64,000 bases of DNA, taken from NCBI RefSeq assembly GCF_900089585.1, contig NZ_FLRH01000003.1:2060501-2124500 (forward strand), written 5' to 3'. The translations under genes were made by a program, and so were the position numbers. Source of the DNA: Micromonospora sediminicola (lineage in GTDB: Bacteria > Actinomycetota > Actinomycetes > Mycobacteriales > Micromonosporaceae). Below are positions 7,867 to 16,499 of the stretch, in pieces (positions within the stretch are counted from its first letter, which is position 1; the number at the start of each line of letters is the position of its first letter). The notes below the pieces were generated by a model. The model did not search any database and was not told the origin of the DNA. It saw only the letters and a list, made by a program, of their open reading frames with translations.

Positions 7867-10800
7867 GTGCTGGTCATCCACGGGCTGTGGCTGCCCGGCG
7901 CCGGGCTCGCCCTGTGGGCCGAGGACGGCACGCTGCCGGCCCGGGCGCCCCGCCGACCCGGCCGCGTGCCGCGCGAACGACCGCACCCGTTCGCCGCCGA
8001 CCACGCCACGCTCGCCGCCGCGCTCGACGGGCCGCCGGGCGAGCCGGTCTCCGTCCTGCTCGGCCTGCCCACCCGCGCCGGCTCGCCGGTCGACTCGCCC
8101 GAACTGGTCCGGGCCGCCGTCGAGGAGCCGGTCCGCGGCCCGGTCACCCGCGCCGGCTGGCGGGTGCCCGCCCTGGCGTACGCCCCGGACGACGCGTACG
8201 CGCTGCTGCGCGCGGGGTGGCCCGGCCCGGTCGGGGCAAGCCTGCGCCACCTGGGTGAGCTGGCCGACTTCGCCGCCGACCTGGTGACGCGGGGTCGGGT
8301 GCTGCCGGGCGTCGTCGACGCGTACCCCGGGGGTGGGCGGCCGGCGTCCGGCCGACGGGCCGACGGGCCGGGCGGCGCGGTTCCCGGCGGGCCGCTGTCG
8401 ACGGCGCTCGCGGCCCCGGGCGGGTCGGCGCCCGGACGGCAGGCGTCGGCGGCGGTCCGGGCCGGGGGCGGGCGAGGGCTGCGGGTGGTGGCCGAGACCG
8501 ACGTGGCGACCGCGCTCGCGGTCTGGCGGCCGCTGCTCACCGGCACCGACGCGGCGTGGGCCCGCGACCTGGCACTGGCCCTGCCCCCGGCGACGCGGGC
8601 GGCCCGCGAGTGGCAGCCGGAGGCCGCGGGCGCGCCCGTGGTCGCCCCGGCGACGACAGGCGCGCCCACCGCAGCCGGTGCGGGGGCGGGGGAGCTGGTC
8701 GCGGAGGCGCTGGACGCGCTGGTCGACGCCGCCGCGCGGGTGGCCCTGGCCGACACCCGGCTGCACCGGGGGATGCGCCCCGGCGGGCCGGTGCCGCGCT
8801 GGCTGGCCGCGCTCACCGGCCCGGAGCGCGCTTTTCCCGCCGAGCCGGCCGCGCTGGAGACGCTGCGGGCCGAGCTGGACGCGTGGCAGCGCGACGCCGC
8901 CGGCGGCGCGGTACGGGGCACGTTCCGCCTGGTCGAACCGGCCGTCGATCCGGTCGCCGAACTGGTCGAGGGTGCCACCTGGCGGGTGGAGTTCGGCCTG
9001 CACCCGGCCGACGAGCCGGGGCTGGTGGTCGACGCCGGGCACATCTGGCAGCGACCCGCGCCCGCGCTCGCCGCACGGGGCGTGGACCCGCAGGAGACGC
9101 TGCTGGCCGAGCTGGGCCGGGCCAGCCGGCTCTGGCCGGAGCTGGAGGCCGCGCTGCGCTCCGCCGCCCCCGAGGGAATGGAGCTGGACGCCGAGGGCGC
9201 GCACCGGTTCCTGCGCGAGGGCGCGCACCGGTTCCTGCGCGAGGGCGCGCCGGTGCTGCACGCGGCCGGGTTCGGGGTGCTGCTGCCGTCCTGGTGGCGG
9301 CGTTCCTCGTCCCGGCTCGGCGCGCGGCTGCGGGCGCGCAGCCGCACCGCTCCCGGCGCGGTGGCCACCACCACCGGCGGCCTCGGGCTGGACGCGCTCG
9401 TCGACTACCGCTGGGAGGTGGCGCTCGGCGACCAGCCGTTGACCGCCGAGGAGCTGGCCTCGCTGGCCGACCTGAAGTCGCCGCTGGTCCGGCTGCGCGG
9501 CCGGTGGGTCGAGCTGGACGCGCAGCGCCTGGAGGCCGGGCTCCGGCTGCTCCGCTCCTCGGGCGAGCTGACCGTGGCGGACCTGCTGCGGATGGGGCTC
9601 TCCGGCGACGACCGGGCCGGTGAGCTGCCGGTGCTCGACGTGGTCGCCGACGGGGCGCTGGGCGAGCTGCTGGCCGGCGAGGCGGAGCGGCGGCTCACCC
9701 CGGCCGACCCGCCGCCGGGCTTCGCCGGGACGCTGCGGCCGTACCAGCGGCGCGGGCTGGCCTGGCTGGCCTTCCTCCAGTCGCTCGGGTTGGGCGGGAT
9801 CCTCGCCGACGACATGGGCCTGGGCAAGACCGTGCAGCTGCTCGCGCTGCTCGCCGGCGACCCGCCGGAGGTCGGGCCGACGCTGCTGGTCTGCCCGATG
9901 TCGCTGGTCGGCAACTGGCAGCGGGAGGCGGCGAAGTTCGCGCCCGGCCTGCGCGTGCACGTGCACCACGGCGCCGAACGCGCCCGGGGCGACGGCTTCG
10001 CGGACGCCGTGCGGCAGGCTGACCTGGTGCTCACCACGTACTCGGTGGCCGCCCGGGACGCGTTCGAGCTGGCCGGCGTCGACTGGCACCGGGTGGTGGT
10101 GGACGAGGCGCAGGCGATCAAGAACGCCGCGACCCGGCAGGCCGAGGCGGTCCGGTCGCTGCCCGCGCGGCACCGGGTCGCGGTCACCGGTACGCCGGTG
10201 GAGAACCGGCTCGCCGACCTCTGGTCCATCATGCAGTTCGCGAATCCGGGTCTGCTCGGCCCGGCGGCGACGTTCCGCAAGCGCTTCGCCGAGCCGATCG
10301 AGCGGCACGGGGACGCCGAGGTGGCCGAGCGGCTGCGCCGGATCACCGGCCCGTTCGTGCTGCGCCGGCTCAAGACCGACCCGTCGATCATCACGGACCT
10401 GCCGGAGAAACTGGAGATGGAGGTGGTCTGCAACCTCACCGCCGAGCAGGCCGCGCTCTACCGGGCCGTGGTCGACGACATGATGGCGAAGATCGAGTCC
10501 AGCGACGGGATCGAGCGCCGGGGGCTGGTGCTGGCCACCATGACCCGGCTCAAGCAGGTCTGCAACCATCCCGCCCAGCTGCTGCACGACGGGTCCGCGC
10601 TGGTCGGCCGCTCCGGCAAGCTGGAACGCCTCGACGAGATCGTCGACGAGGTGCTCGCGGCGGGAGAGAAGGCGCTGCTGTTCACCCAGTACGCCGAGTT
10701 CGGCGGCATGCTGCGCGGGCACCTGTCGGCGCGTACCGGCCGGGAGGTGCTGCTGCTGCACGGCGGCGTCGGCAAGGCCGAACGGGACGCGATGGTGACC

Positions 10801-11151
10801 CGGTTCCAGTCCCCGGACGGGCCGCCGCTGTTCGTGCTCTCCCTCAAGGCCGGCGGCACCGGCCTGACGCTCACCGCCGCCAACCACGTGGTGCACGTGG
10901 ACCGGTGGTGGAACCCGGCGGTCGAGGACCAGGCCACCGACCGGGCGTTCCGGATCGGACAGCACCGTCGCGTCCAGGTCCGCAAGTTCGTCTGCGCCGG
11001 CACGGTGGAGGAGAAGGTGGCCGCGATGATCGCCGACAAGCGCAGCCTGGCGCGGTCGGTGGTGGGCAGCGGGGAGCAGTGGGTCACCGAGCTGTCCACC
11101 GCGACGCTGCGGGAGCTGTTCACGTTGGAGTCCGGGGCGGTGGTCGAGTGA
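7867..11151 (+). CDS. SNF2-family DEAD/DEAH-like helicase/translocase
   Basis: 1,094 residues, cytoplasmic DNA-dependent ATPase. The N-terminal 600 residues are the actinobacterial SNF2-associated region. The motor follows: ADDMGLGKTVQ (Walker A, about residue 648), VVVDEAQAIKN (motif II, about 746), VTGTPVENRL (motif III), SLKAGGTGLTLT (motif V) and EDQATDRAFRIGQ (motif VI, about 1020). It resembles the Rv2101/HelZ type that is almost always paired with a SWIM protein, as here, where the next gene overlaps by four bases. Likely role in chromatin or repair. Contains a tandem 24-bp in-frame duplication at 9193-9240. Confidence 0.93.
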   Translation: MLVIHGLWLPGAGLALWAEDGTLPARAPRRPGRVPRERPHPFAADHATLAAALDGPPGEPVSVLLGLPTRAGSPVDSPELVRAAVEEPVRGPVTRAGWRVPALAYAPDDAYALLRAGWPGPVGASLRHLGELADFAADLVTRGRVLPGVVDAYPGGGRPASGRRADGPGGAVPGGPLSTALAAPGGSAPGRQASAAVRAGGGRGLRVVAETDVATALAVWRPLLTGTDAAWARDLALALPPATRAAREWQPEAAGAPVVAPATTGAPTAAGAGAGELVAEALDALVDAAARVALADTRLHRGMRPGGPVPRWLAALTGPERAFPAEPAALETLRAELDAWQRDAAGGAVRGTFRLVEPAVDPVAELVEGATWRVEFGLHPADEPGLVVDAGHIWQRPAPALAARGVDPQETLLAELGRASRLWPELEAALRSAAPEGMELDAEGAHRFLREGAHRFLREGAPVLHAAGFGVLLPSWWRRSSSRLGARLRARSRTAPGAVATTTGGLGLDALVDYRWEVALGDQPLTAEELASLADLKSPLVRLRGRWVELDAQRLEAGLRLLRSSGELTVADLLRMGLSGDDRAGELPVLDVVADGALGELLAGEAERRLTPADPPPGFAGTLRPYQRRGLAWLAFLQSLGLGGILADDMGLGKTVQLLALLAGDPPEVGPTLLVCPMSLVGNWQREAAKFAPGLRVHVHHGAERARGDGFADAVRQADLVLTTYSVAARDAFELAGVDWHRVVVDEAQAIKNAATRQAEAVRSLPARHRVAVTGTPVENRLADLWSIMQFANPGLLGPAATFRKRFAEPIERHGDAEVAERLRRITGPFVLRRLKTDPSIITDLPEKLEMEVVCNLTAEQAALYRAVVDDMMAKIESSDGIERRGLVLATMTRLKQVCNHPAQLLHDGSALVGRSGKLERLDEIVDEVLAAGEKALLFTQYAEFGGMLRGHLSARTGREVLLLHGGVGKAERDAMVTRFQSPDGPPLFVLSLKAGGTGLTLTAANHVVHVDRWWNPAVEDQATDRAFRIGQHRRVQVRKFVCAGTVEEKVAAMIADKRSLARSVVGSGEQWVTELSTATLRELFTLESGAVVE
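9193..9250 (+). repeat. 24-bp in-frame tandem duplication within the SNF2 gene
   Basis: Units at 9193-9216 and 9217-9240 are identical, followed by ten bases of a third. They encode EGAHRFLR twice. Perfect identity points to a recent slippage event that keeps the frame. Confidence 0.9.
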
Positions 11152-12152
11152 CCACACCGGACGACCGGCCGGCCCGCCGGTTCGACGAGTACGGGCCGCC
11201 GCTGCGGGTCGAGGGCGGCCTGCGGGCCCGCAGCACCCGGGGCGCGATCGGGCAGTCCTGGTGGTCGCGCCGCTTCCTGGAGGTGCTGGAGTCGTTCGCG
11301 CTCGGCTCCCGGCTCACCCGGGGCCGGGCGTACGCGCGCCGGGGGCAGGTGCTCCGGTTGGACGTCTCGCCCGGGGAGGTCACCGCCGAGGTGCAGGGGT
11401 CCCGGCCGACGCCGTACCCGGTGCGGATCGGGCTGGCCGCCTATCCGGAGGAGGTGTGGCGGCGGATCGAGGCGGAGCTGGCCGGGCAGGCGTTCTTCAG
11501 CGCCCGGCTGCTCGCCGGCGACCTGCCGGCCGAGTTGGAAAGGGTGTTCGCCGAGGCGGGCGCGCCGTTGTTCCCCGAGCGGGTGGGCGAGTTGGCGCAG
11601 CGCTGTGGCTGCCCCGACTTCGCGGTGCCGTGCAAGCACCTGGCGGCCACGTTCTACCTGCTGGCCGAGGCGTTCGACGCGGACCCGTTCCAGCTGCTGC
11701 ACTGGCGCGGCCGGTCCCGGGCCGACCTGCTCGACCGGCTGCGGTCACTGCGCGGGGCGCACCCCGCCGACACCCCGCCGGATGCCCTCATGCCGGACGC
11801 CCTCATGCCGGACGCCCTCATGCCGGACGCCCTCATGCCGGACGTCGGCACGCCGGACGTCGGTGGCGCGGTGCCGGTGCTCGGAGCCGCCCGCGCGACG
11901 GCCGGGCTGCCGGCCGTCGAGCCGGACGAGGAACTGGCCCGGTTCTGGCTGTCGCCGACACCGTTGCCGGACCGGCCGCCCACCCTGGCCACCGGGCCGG
12001 AGCTGCTGCTGCGCCAGCTCGGCCCGCCGGGCGCCGGGATCGGCGGGCCGGGCCTGGCCGAACGGCTGCGGCGGGCGTACCGGGAGTTCGGTCGCGGCGA
12101 GGCCGCGTCGCCCAGGGAGTTCGGTCGCGGCGAGGCCGCGTCCGAGCGTTAA
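11148..12152 (+). CDS. SWIM zinc-finger protein, partner of the SNF2 helicase
   Basis: 334 residues. The SWIM motif CxCx(n)CxH is seen as RCGCPDFAVPCKHLAATFY (about residues 150-165). The N-terminal SWWSRRFLEVLESF...RGRAYARRGQV block is typical for this partner family. GTG 11148 overlaps the SNF2 stop (GTGA), indicating translational coupling. The C-terminal third is unusual: four PDALM repeats (11781-11840) and a 33-bp tandem duplication (12082-12146) make a degenerate tail; the stop codon TAA is supplied by the GTTAAG of repeat copy B, so the original C-terminus may have been altered by that insertion. Confidence 0.9.
   Translation: MTTPDDRPARRFDEYGPPLRVEGGLRARSTRGAIGQSWWSRRFLEVLESFALGSRLTRGRAYARRGQVLRLDVSPGEVTAEVQGSRPTPYPVRIGLAAYPEEVWRRIEAELAGQAFFSARLLAGDLPAELERVFAEAGAPLFPERVGELAQRCGCPDFAVPCKHLAATFYLLAEAFDADPFQLLHWRGRSRADLLDRLRSLRGAHPADTPPDALMPDALMPDALMPDALMPDVGTPDVGGAVPVLGAARATAGLPAVEPDEELARFWLSPTPLPDRPPTLATGPELLLRQLGPPGAGIGGPGLAERLRRAYREFGRGEAASPREFGRGEAASER
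11781..11855 (+). repeat. 15-bp tandem repeat (PDALM) inside the SWIM gene
   Basis: Four near-identical copies of GACGCCCTCATGCCG from 11781 to 11840 and a diverged fifth. It keeps the reading frame and lies in a linker after the SWIM domain. Confidence 0.92.
12082..12146 (+). repeat. 33-bp tandem duplication at the SWIM gene C-terminus
   Basis: GGGAGTTCGGTCGCGGCGAG is repeated 33 bases apart (12082 and 12115), giving EFGRGEAAS twice before the stop codon. Confidence 0.85.
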
Positions 12153-12202
12153 GCGGGGGCCCCTCCTCTACCGGAGGCGTTAAGCGGGGGCCCTTCCTTA
12201 CG
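12147..12202. repeat. dispersed GTTAAG/GGGCCCC repeat, copy B
   Basis: GTTAAGCGGGGGCCCCTCC at 12148 and a second unit at 12179 (31-base period), ending CTTAC. It fills the whole gap between two convergent genes and provides the TAA of the upstream one. Confidence 0.9.
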
Positions 12203-12203
12203 C

Positions 12204-12461
12204 TCACAGCAGGCGGCGGCGGAACCGCCACATCAGGGCGGCGTTGGCGACCAGCACCACCGCGCAGATCGCACCGGCCAACCTCCCGGCCAGCACGGTC
12301 ATCGCTGGCAGCGACGCCCACAGCACGATCGTCAGCAGCATCATGTACCGGCCCCGGCGACCCTTGACCCGGTTGTCCAACCGGGCGAAGAACCGCGGAT
12401 CGCTCTCCCGCAGCTGGCGGGTGATCTGTTCGAACCTGCGCTGATCCTCTTGGCTGAGCAT
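12204..12461 (-). CDS. DUF3040-type small membrane protein
   Basis: 85 residues: a charged N-terminal cytoplasmic segment MLSQEDQRRFEQITRQL with the typical ...DPRFFARL motif of DUF3040, followed by two hydrophobic segments (about residues 40-57 and 60-76) and a short RRR tail. Widespread in Actinobacteria, function unknown. ATG 12461 is the only good start. Confidence 0.85.
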   Translation of the reverse strand: MLSQEDQRRFEQITRQLRESDPRFFARLDNRVKGRRGRYMMLLTIVLWASLPAMTVLAGRLAGAICAVVLVANAALMWRFRRRLL

Positions 12462-12615
12462 GGCGGTGCCTTCCCCTCACGGCTTCAGCGGTTCGGCGGC
12501 ATACCCGGATCGAAGGGCGGTCACGCGCCGCCGCTGCTCCTGTTTCGACGAGCCGGACACGGGTGCACACACGGCCCGGTGGCCGGTCGCGGCCGGGACG
12601 ACGACGCCGCAAAGT

Positions 12616-12659
12616 GCGATATACCGCTGAGTCATAGATATGACCAGGCGGTATATCGC
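12616..12659. promoter_or_regulatory. 44-bp AT-rich near-perfect palindrome
   Basis: Arms of 21 bases match at 18 positions around a two-base centre. The outer 12 bases (GCGATATACCGC and complement) and inner 6 bases (GTCATA/TATGAC) are perfect. Such an AT-rich dyad stands out in this GC-rich DNA. It could be a binding site for a large symmetric regulator, or form a cruciform/hairpin RNA. Nearest starts are 12461 (minus) and 13036 (plus). Confidence 0.7.
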
Positions 12660-12912
12660 CCAGAAATCGTCGTCCGGCTGTCCAGCAGTCCGGATGTCCG
12701 GGACCTCAGCGCAGGCTTATCCCTACCTTAAGTTTGCGTGAGGTGGTGAACGCGGCCGGCAGCGTCGCGTCGGGTCGAAACGTCACGTCCGGGCGGTCGG
12801 CGCCCGGGTAGCCCCTGCTCCGGACGGTCGGCGGGTGGCGTCGGGGTGCCCGGCCTCTTGCAGTCGGCCTGAGCACCGTCTTAAGTGCGCGCACGGGCGC
12901 TTCCGGCGCGCC

Positions 12913-12941
12913 TTGAGCGGCCGGGGAGCGCTGGCTACTTT
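12913..12941 (+). promoter_or_regulatory. candidate promoter of the DUF1800 operon
   Basis: TTGAGC (12913-12918) and TACTTT (12936-12941) with a 17-base spacer, about 95 bases before the start of the DUF1800 gene. Confidence 0.5.
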
Positions 12942-13035
12942 CCCGTAGCAACTCTCCGGCAACCGTCGCCGCCCCTCCGCCACCCAACCCCCGGGTGGCC
13001 GGCGTGCCGGCGCTCGAAGAAAACGGGATAGGTAC

Positions 13036-15111
13036 ATGGCCGACCTGAACGTGCCACCGCGTCGACCCCGGGACGACCGCGGCTGGGACGGATACCAGCA
13101 CCCCCATCCGGACGGGTACCGCGATTTGGACTCCGCCGCGCCGTACGCCGGCGGCCACCCCGCCCCGGCGCCGCAGTCCGGCGCGGGACCGCAGTGGGTG
13201 GGGCCGAACGGCTTCGCCCCCGCCGGCCACGCGCCCGGTGGCTACGCCCAGCCCGCGCCCGGCGGCTACGCCCAGCCCGCCGGCGGGTACGGCCCGCCGC
13301 CCGGACCGGGACTGCCCAGCCTGGACGACGACGGTGCGGACGCGCCGCGCCGCGGCCGGCGTCGCGCCCTGGCGACCCTGGGCGGCGCGGCGGTGGTCGC
13401 CGGTGGCGCCGCCCTGGCCCTGTCCCCGCAGATCCGTGGCCTGTTCACCGACGAGGCGGCGGGTGACGCCACCGGCACGGTGACCACCGACGGCACCACG
13501 GCCCGGCCCAGCGGCCAGCAGCCCAGCACCGTGCGGACCTACACCGAGCAGAACGAGAGCTACATGGGCTCGCGGGCCGGTGCGGCGCTCAAGCGCAACG
13601 CCCCGGCCGGTGGCCGCCTGTTCGGCAGCCCGGCGGCGGCCGCCGAGGCGACCGAGGTGACCGTGAAGACGGTGCTCGCCAAGGACCCGATCACCCACCT
13701 GGCCCGCCGGACCACCTTCGGCCCCACGTCCAAGGTGATCGCCGACATCAAGCGGCTCGGCATCGACGACTGGCTGCGCCAGCAGTTGGAGCCGGAGAAG
13801 ATCGCCCCGACCAAGGGCGAGCTGAAGCTGGCCGAGCTGCCCTCGCTCAAGCTGAGCCCGACCCAGCTGCGGGACCAGCGCGAGCAGCTCAACGAGCGCG
13901 GCGTCGACCCGGCCCGGGAGACGGTGGACGCCACCATCGCCCGGCAGATCTGGTCCGACCGCCAGCTCTTCGAGGTGATGGTCGACTTCTGGAACGACTT
14001 CCTGCACGTGGCGGCCGACTTCGACGGCGGGGAGAACTACCGCAACGCGTTCGACCGCGACGTCATCCGCAAGCACGCGCTGGGCAGCTACCCGGACATG
14101 CTGGTCGCCGCGAACAAGCACCCGGCACTGCTGCTCTACCTGAACCAGGTCGACTCGCGCAAGGACGCGATCAACGAGAACCTGGCCCGGGAGAACCTGG
14201 AGCTGTACTCGGTCGGCGTCGACGGCGGCTACACCGAGAAGGACGTGCGGCAGGCCGCGATGCTGCAGACCGGCCGGGGCGTCGCCGACGGCAAGTACAT
14301 GTTCTTCGCCGACCGGCACTACGTCGGCAAGGTGAAGATCCTCGGGTTCACCCACGCCAACAACTCGAGCGACCCGAAGGTCGCCGACAAGGTGATCGAC
14401 TCGTACATCCGGTACATCGCGCTGCACCCGTCGACCGCGAAGTACGTGGCCCAGAACCTGGCCACCCGGTTCGTCTCCGACACGCCGCCGAAGTCGATCG
14501 TGGACCGGCTGGCGAAGGCGTACACCACCAACAAGGGCAACATCCGCCCGGTGCTGGCGACGCTGTTCAGCTCGTCGGAGTTCTGGGCCGCCGTCGGCCA
14601 GAAGGTGCGCCGGCCGATGGAGTACCTGGTCGCCACGTACCGGTCGCTGGGCGTGGGCCCGGACGCGACCGCCGGGTTCGAGGGCGACAAGCGGCGTACG
14701 CCGTTCGCCCAGGGCCTGCGGCAGATCCAGGACAAGATGCGCGAGCTGGGCCAGTACCCGATGGGTAAGCCCACCCCCGACGGTTACGCCGACGTCTACC
14801 TGGCGTGGACCTCGGCCGGCACCATGATCGACGGCTGGAACGAGGCCGGCGACCTGCTCGGTGGCTGGCGCAAGCAGTTCACCTACGTCAAGCCGGAGAA
14901 GCTGGTGGCGAAGCCGCCGGCGACCGCCGGGGCGTACGTGGACGCGCTGGCGCAGAAGCTCGTGCACCAGAAGCTGAGCGCCAAGGAGAAGAAGCTCGTG
15001 CTCGCCGTGGCCGGGGTCACCGAGAGCACCAAGGTCGACGCCACCTTCAACGGGGCCATCGCCGCGGTCGCGCGGACGATCCTCGCGTCCCCCCAGCACC
15101 ACCTCCGGTGA
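13036..15111 (+). CDS. DUF1800-family exported protein
   Basis: 691 residues. The first 100 are Pro/Gly/Tyr-rich and cytoplasmic-like, then RRGRRRALATLGGAAVVAGGAALAL (residues about 104-130) looks like a Tat-style signal or anchor. The DUF1800 domain follows: HLARRTTFGPTSKVIADIKR at its start, then FWNDFLHV, GRGVADGKY and the C-terminal ILASPQHHLR, all typical. DUF1800 proteins are nearly always encoded next to a DUF1501 protein, as here (8-base gap). Function is unknown; an extracytoplasmic oxidative or surface role has been suggested for the pair. Confidence 0.88.
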   Translation: MADLNVPPRRPRDDRGWDGYQHPHPDGYRDLDSAAPYAGGHPAPAPQSGAGPQWVGPNGFAPAGHAPGGYAQPAPGGYAQPAGGYGPPPGPGLPSLDDDGADAPRRGRRRALATLGGAAVVAGGAALALSPQIRGLFTDEAAGDATGTVTTDGTTARPSGQQPSTVRTYTEQNESYMGSRAGAALKRNAPAGGRLFGSPAAAAEATEVTVKTVLAKDPITHLARRTTFGPTSKVIADIKRLGIDDWLRQQLEPEKIAPTKGELKLAELPSLKLSPTQLRDQREQLNERGVDPARETVDATIARQIWSDRQLFEVMVDFWNDFLHVAADFDGGENYRNAFDRDVIRKHALGSYPDMLVAANKHPALLLYLNQVDSRKDAINENLARENLELYSVGVDGGYTEKDVRQAAMLQTGRGVADGKYMFFADRHYVGKVKILGFTHANNSSDPKVADKVIDSYIRYIALHPSTAKYVAQNLATRFVSDTPPKSIVDRLAKAYTTNKGNIRPVLATLFSSSEFWAAVGQKVRRPMEYLVATYRSLGVGPDATAGFEGDKRRTPFAQGLRQIQDKMRELGQYPMGKPTPDGYADVYLAWTSAGTMIDGWNEAGDLLGGWRKQFTYVKPEKLVAKPPATAGAYVDALAQKLVHQKLSAKEKKLVLAVAGVTESTKVDATFNGAIAAVARTILASPQHHLR

Positions 15112-15119
15112 GGCATTCG

Positions 15120-16499
15120 ATGGAGATGACCGTGAACCCGTACCCCCTGCACCCCGAATGCCCCGACCTGCGGCGGCTGGCCGACAACCCGGCCGAGGCG
15201 CTGCTGCGCGCCGAGGCCGACATCGTCGCGGCCGAGAACGCGGCCGAGGCCGACCGGTACCGCCGCCTGGAGGAGGTCGAGGAGGCCCAGCAGGACGGCC
15301 GGGGCGTCACCCGGCGTACCTTCGTCGCCGGCGCCGCGGCCACCGCGACCGCGCTGGCCACCGCGCAGTTCGTCACCACCTCGGCGTCGTTCGCGGCGAC
15401 CAAGACCGGCACCCTGATCCACGTCTTCCTCTACGGCGGGCTGGACGGGCTCAGCCTGGTCGCGCCGGCCGACGACCCGGTGCTCGCCAAGGCCCGGCCC
15501 GACCTGCTGCTCGGCAACGACTCGCTGGCCCTGGGCCGTGGCTTCAAGCTGACCAGCGCGTTCGCCCCGCTGGACAAGTGGCTCAAGGCCGGCCAGCTCG
15601 GCTTCGTGCCGGCGGTCTCCGACCCGCGGCTGTCGCGCAGCCACTTCCAGGCCGCCGACGCCTGCAACCTGGGCGGCCTGCCCGGTGAGACCGGTGGCCG
15701 GGGCTGGCTGGACAGCCTGGTCGACACGCTCGGCAAGGGCACCGCGTTCCGCAGCGTCGGCATCGGCAGCACGCTGCCCCGCTCGCTGGTCGGCGTGAAC
15801 GGCGCGATCTCCCTCAACAGCGTGGGGGAGCTGCGGCTCAACGGCGACGACAAGTACCGCGCCGCCACCGAGAAGGCGATCCGTGGCCTGTTCACCGGGA
15901 TCAACCACCCGGTGGAGGAGTCGGTCCTCGAGGGGATGGGCGCGCTGGCCACCGCCCAGAAGCTCGCCGCCAAGCCGTACACCGCCGCCGCCGGGGTCAA
16001 GTACGAGGGCGTCGGCAACGCGTTCCAGCAGCTCGCCCAGCTCATCAAGGGCGGGGCGAACGTGCGGGTGGCCACCGTCGGCATGGGCGGCTACGACACC
16101 CACGAGAACCAGGGCACCAGCCAGGGCGGCCAGCTCTGGCGTCGGCTCAACGAGCTGGCCAACGCCATGGCCGCGTTCTTCACCGACCTGGGCGACCGGG
16201 CGTCGGACGTGACGATCATGGTGTCCAGCGAGTTCGGCCGCCGGGTCGGCTCGAACGGCGGCGGCACCGACCACGGGCACGGCGGCGTGGTCACCGTGCT
16301 GTCCGGGCGCAAGCTCGCCGGGTCGCTGCTCGGCGCCTGGAACGGCCTGGACAAGCTGGACAGCGGCGACGTGCCGGAGTACAACAACATGTTCAACGTC
16401 TACGGGTCGGTGGCGCAGGGCCGGTTCGGCCTGACCGCCGCCCAGGTGGACAAGGTCTTCCCCCGACAGAAGTTCACCCCGATCAAGATGTACGCGTGA
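15120..16499 (+). CDS. DUF1501-family Tat-exported protein
   Basis: 459 residues. A 60-residue acidic N-region precedes a twin-arginine signal, TRRTFVAGAAATATALA (about residues 62-80). The mature domain is DUF1501, a sulfatase/alkaline-phosphatase-like fold: LIHVFLYGGLDGLSLV, SRSHFQAADACNLGG, VGMGGYDTHENQG, SSEFGRRVGSNG and TDHGHGG, matching the family metal-site regions. ATG 15120 chosen for the spacing to the DUF1800 stop. Four-base overlap with the following reductase gene implies one transcript. Confidence 0.9.
   Translation: MEMTVNPYPLHPECPDLRRLADNPAEALLRAEADIVAAENAAEADRYRRLEEVEEAQQDGRGVTRRTFVAGAAATATALATAQFVTTSASFAATKTGTLIHVFLYGGLDGLSLVAPADDPVLAKARPDLLLGNDSLALGRGFKLTSAFAPLDKWLKAGQLGFVPAVSDPRLSRSHFQAADACNLGGLPGETGGRGWLDSLVDTLGKGTAFRSVGIGSTLPRSLVGVNGAISLNSVGELRLNGDDKYRAATEKAIRGLFTGINHPVEESVLEGMGALATAQKLAAKPYTAAAGVKYEGVGNAFQQLAQLIKGGANVRVATVGMGGYDTHENQGTSQGGQLWRRLNELANAMAAFFTDLGDRASDVTIMVSSEFGRRVGSNGGGTDHGHGGVVTVLSGRKLAGSLLGAWNGLDKLDSGDVPEYNNMFNVYGSVAQGRFGLTAAQVDKVFPRQKFTPIKMYA

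Larger units (their letters stand above)
12462..13035. other. 574-base intergenic region
   Basis: No credible gene: the frames here are short or arginine-rich shadows. It contains a large palindrome (12616-12659) and a promoter for the downstream DUF1800 gene (12913-12941), described separately. Confidence 0.7.

Noticed and set aside
7783..11157. A 1,124-codon open frame on the minus strand opposite the SNF2 gene
   Set aside because: It is a shadow caused by high GC3; the plus-strand protein has all SNF2 motifs, while the antisense translation is low-complexity Arg/Gly/His.
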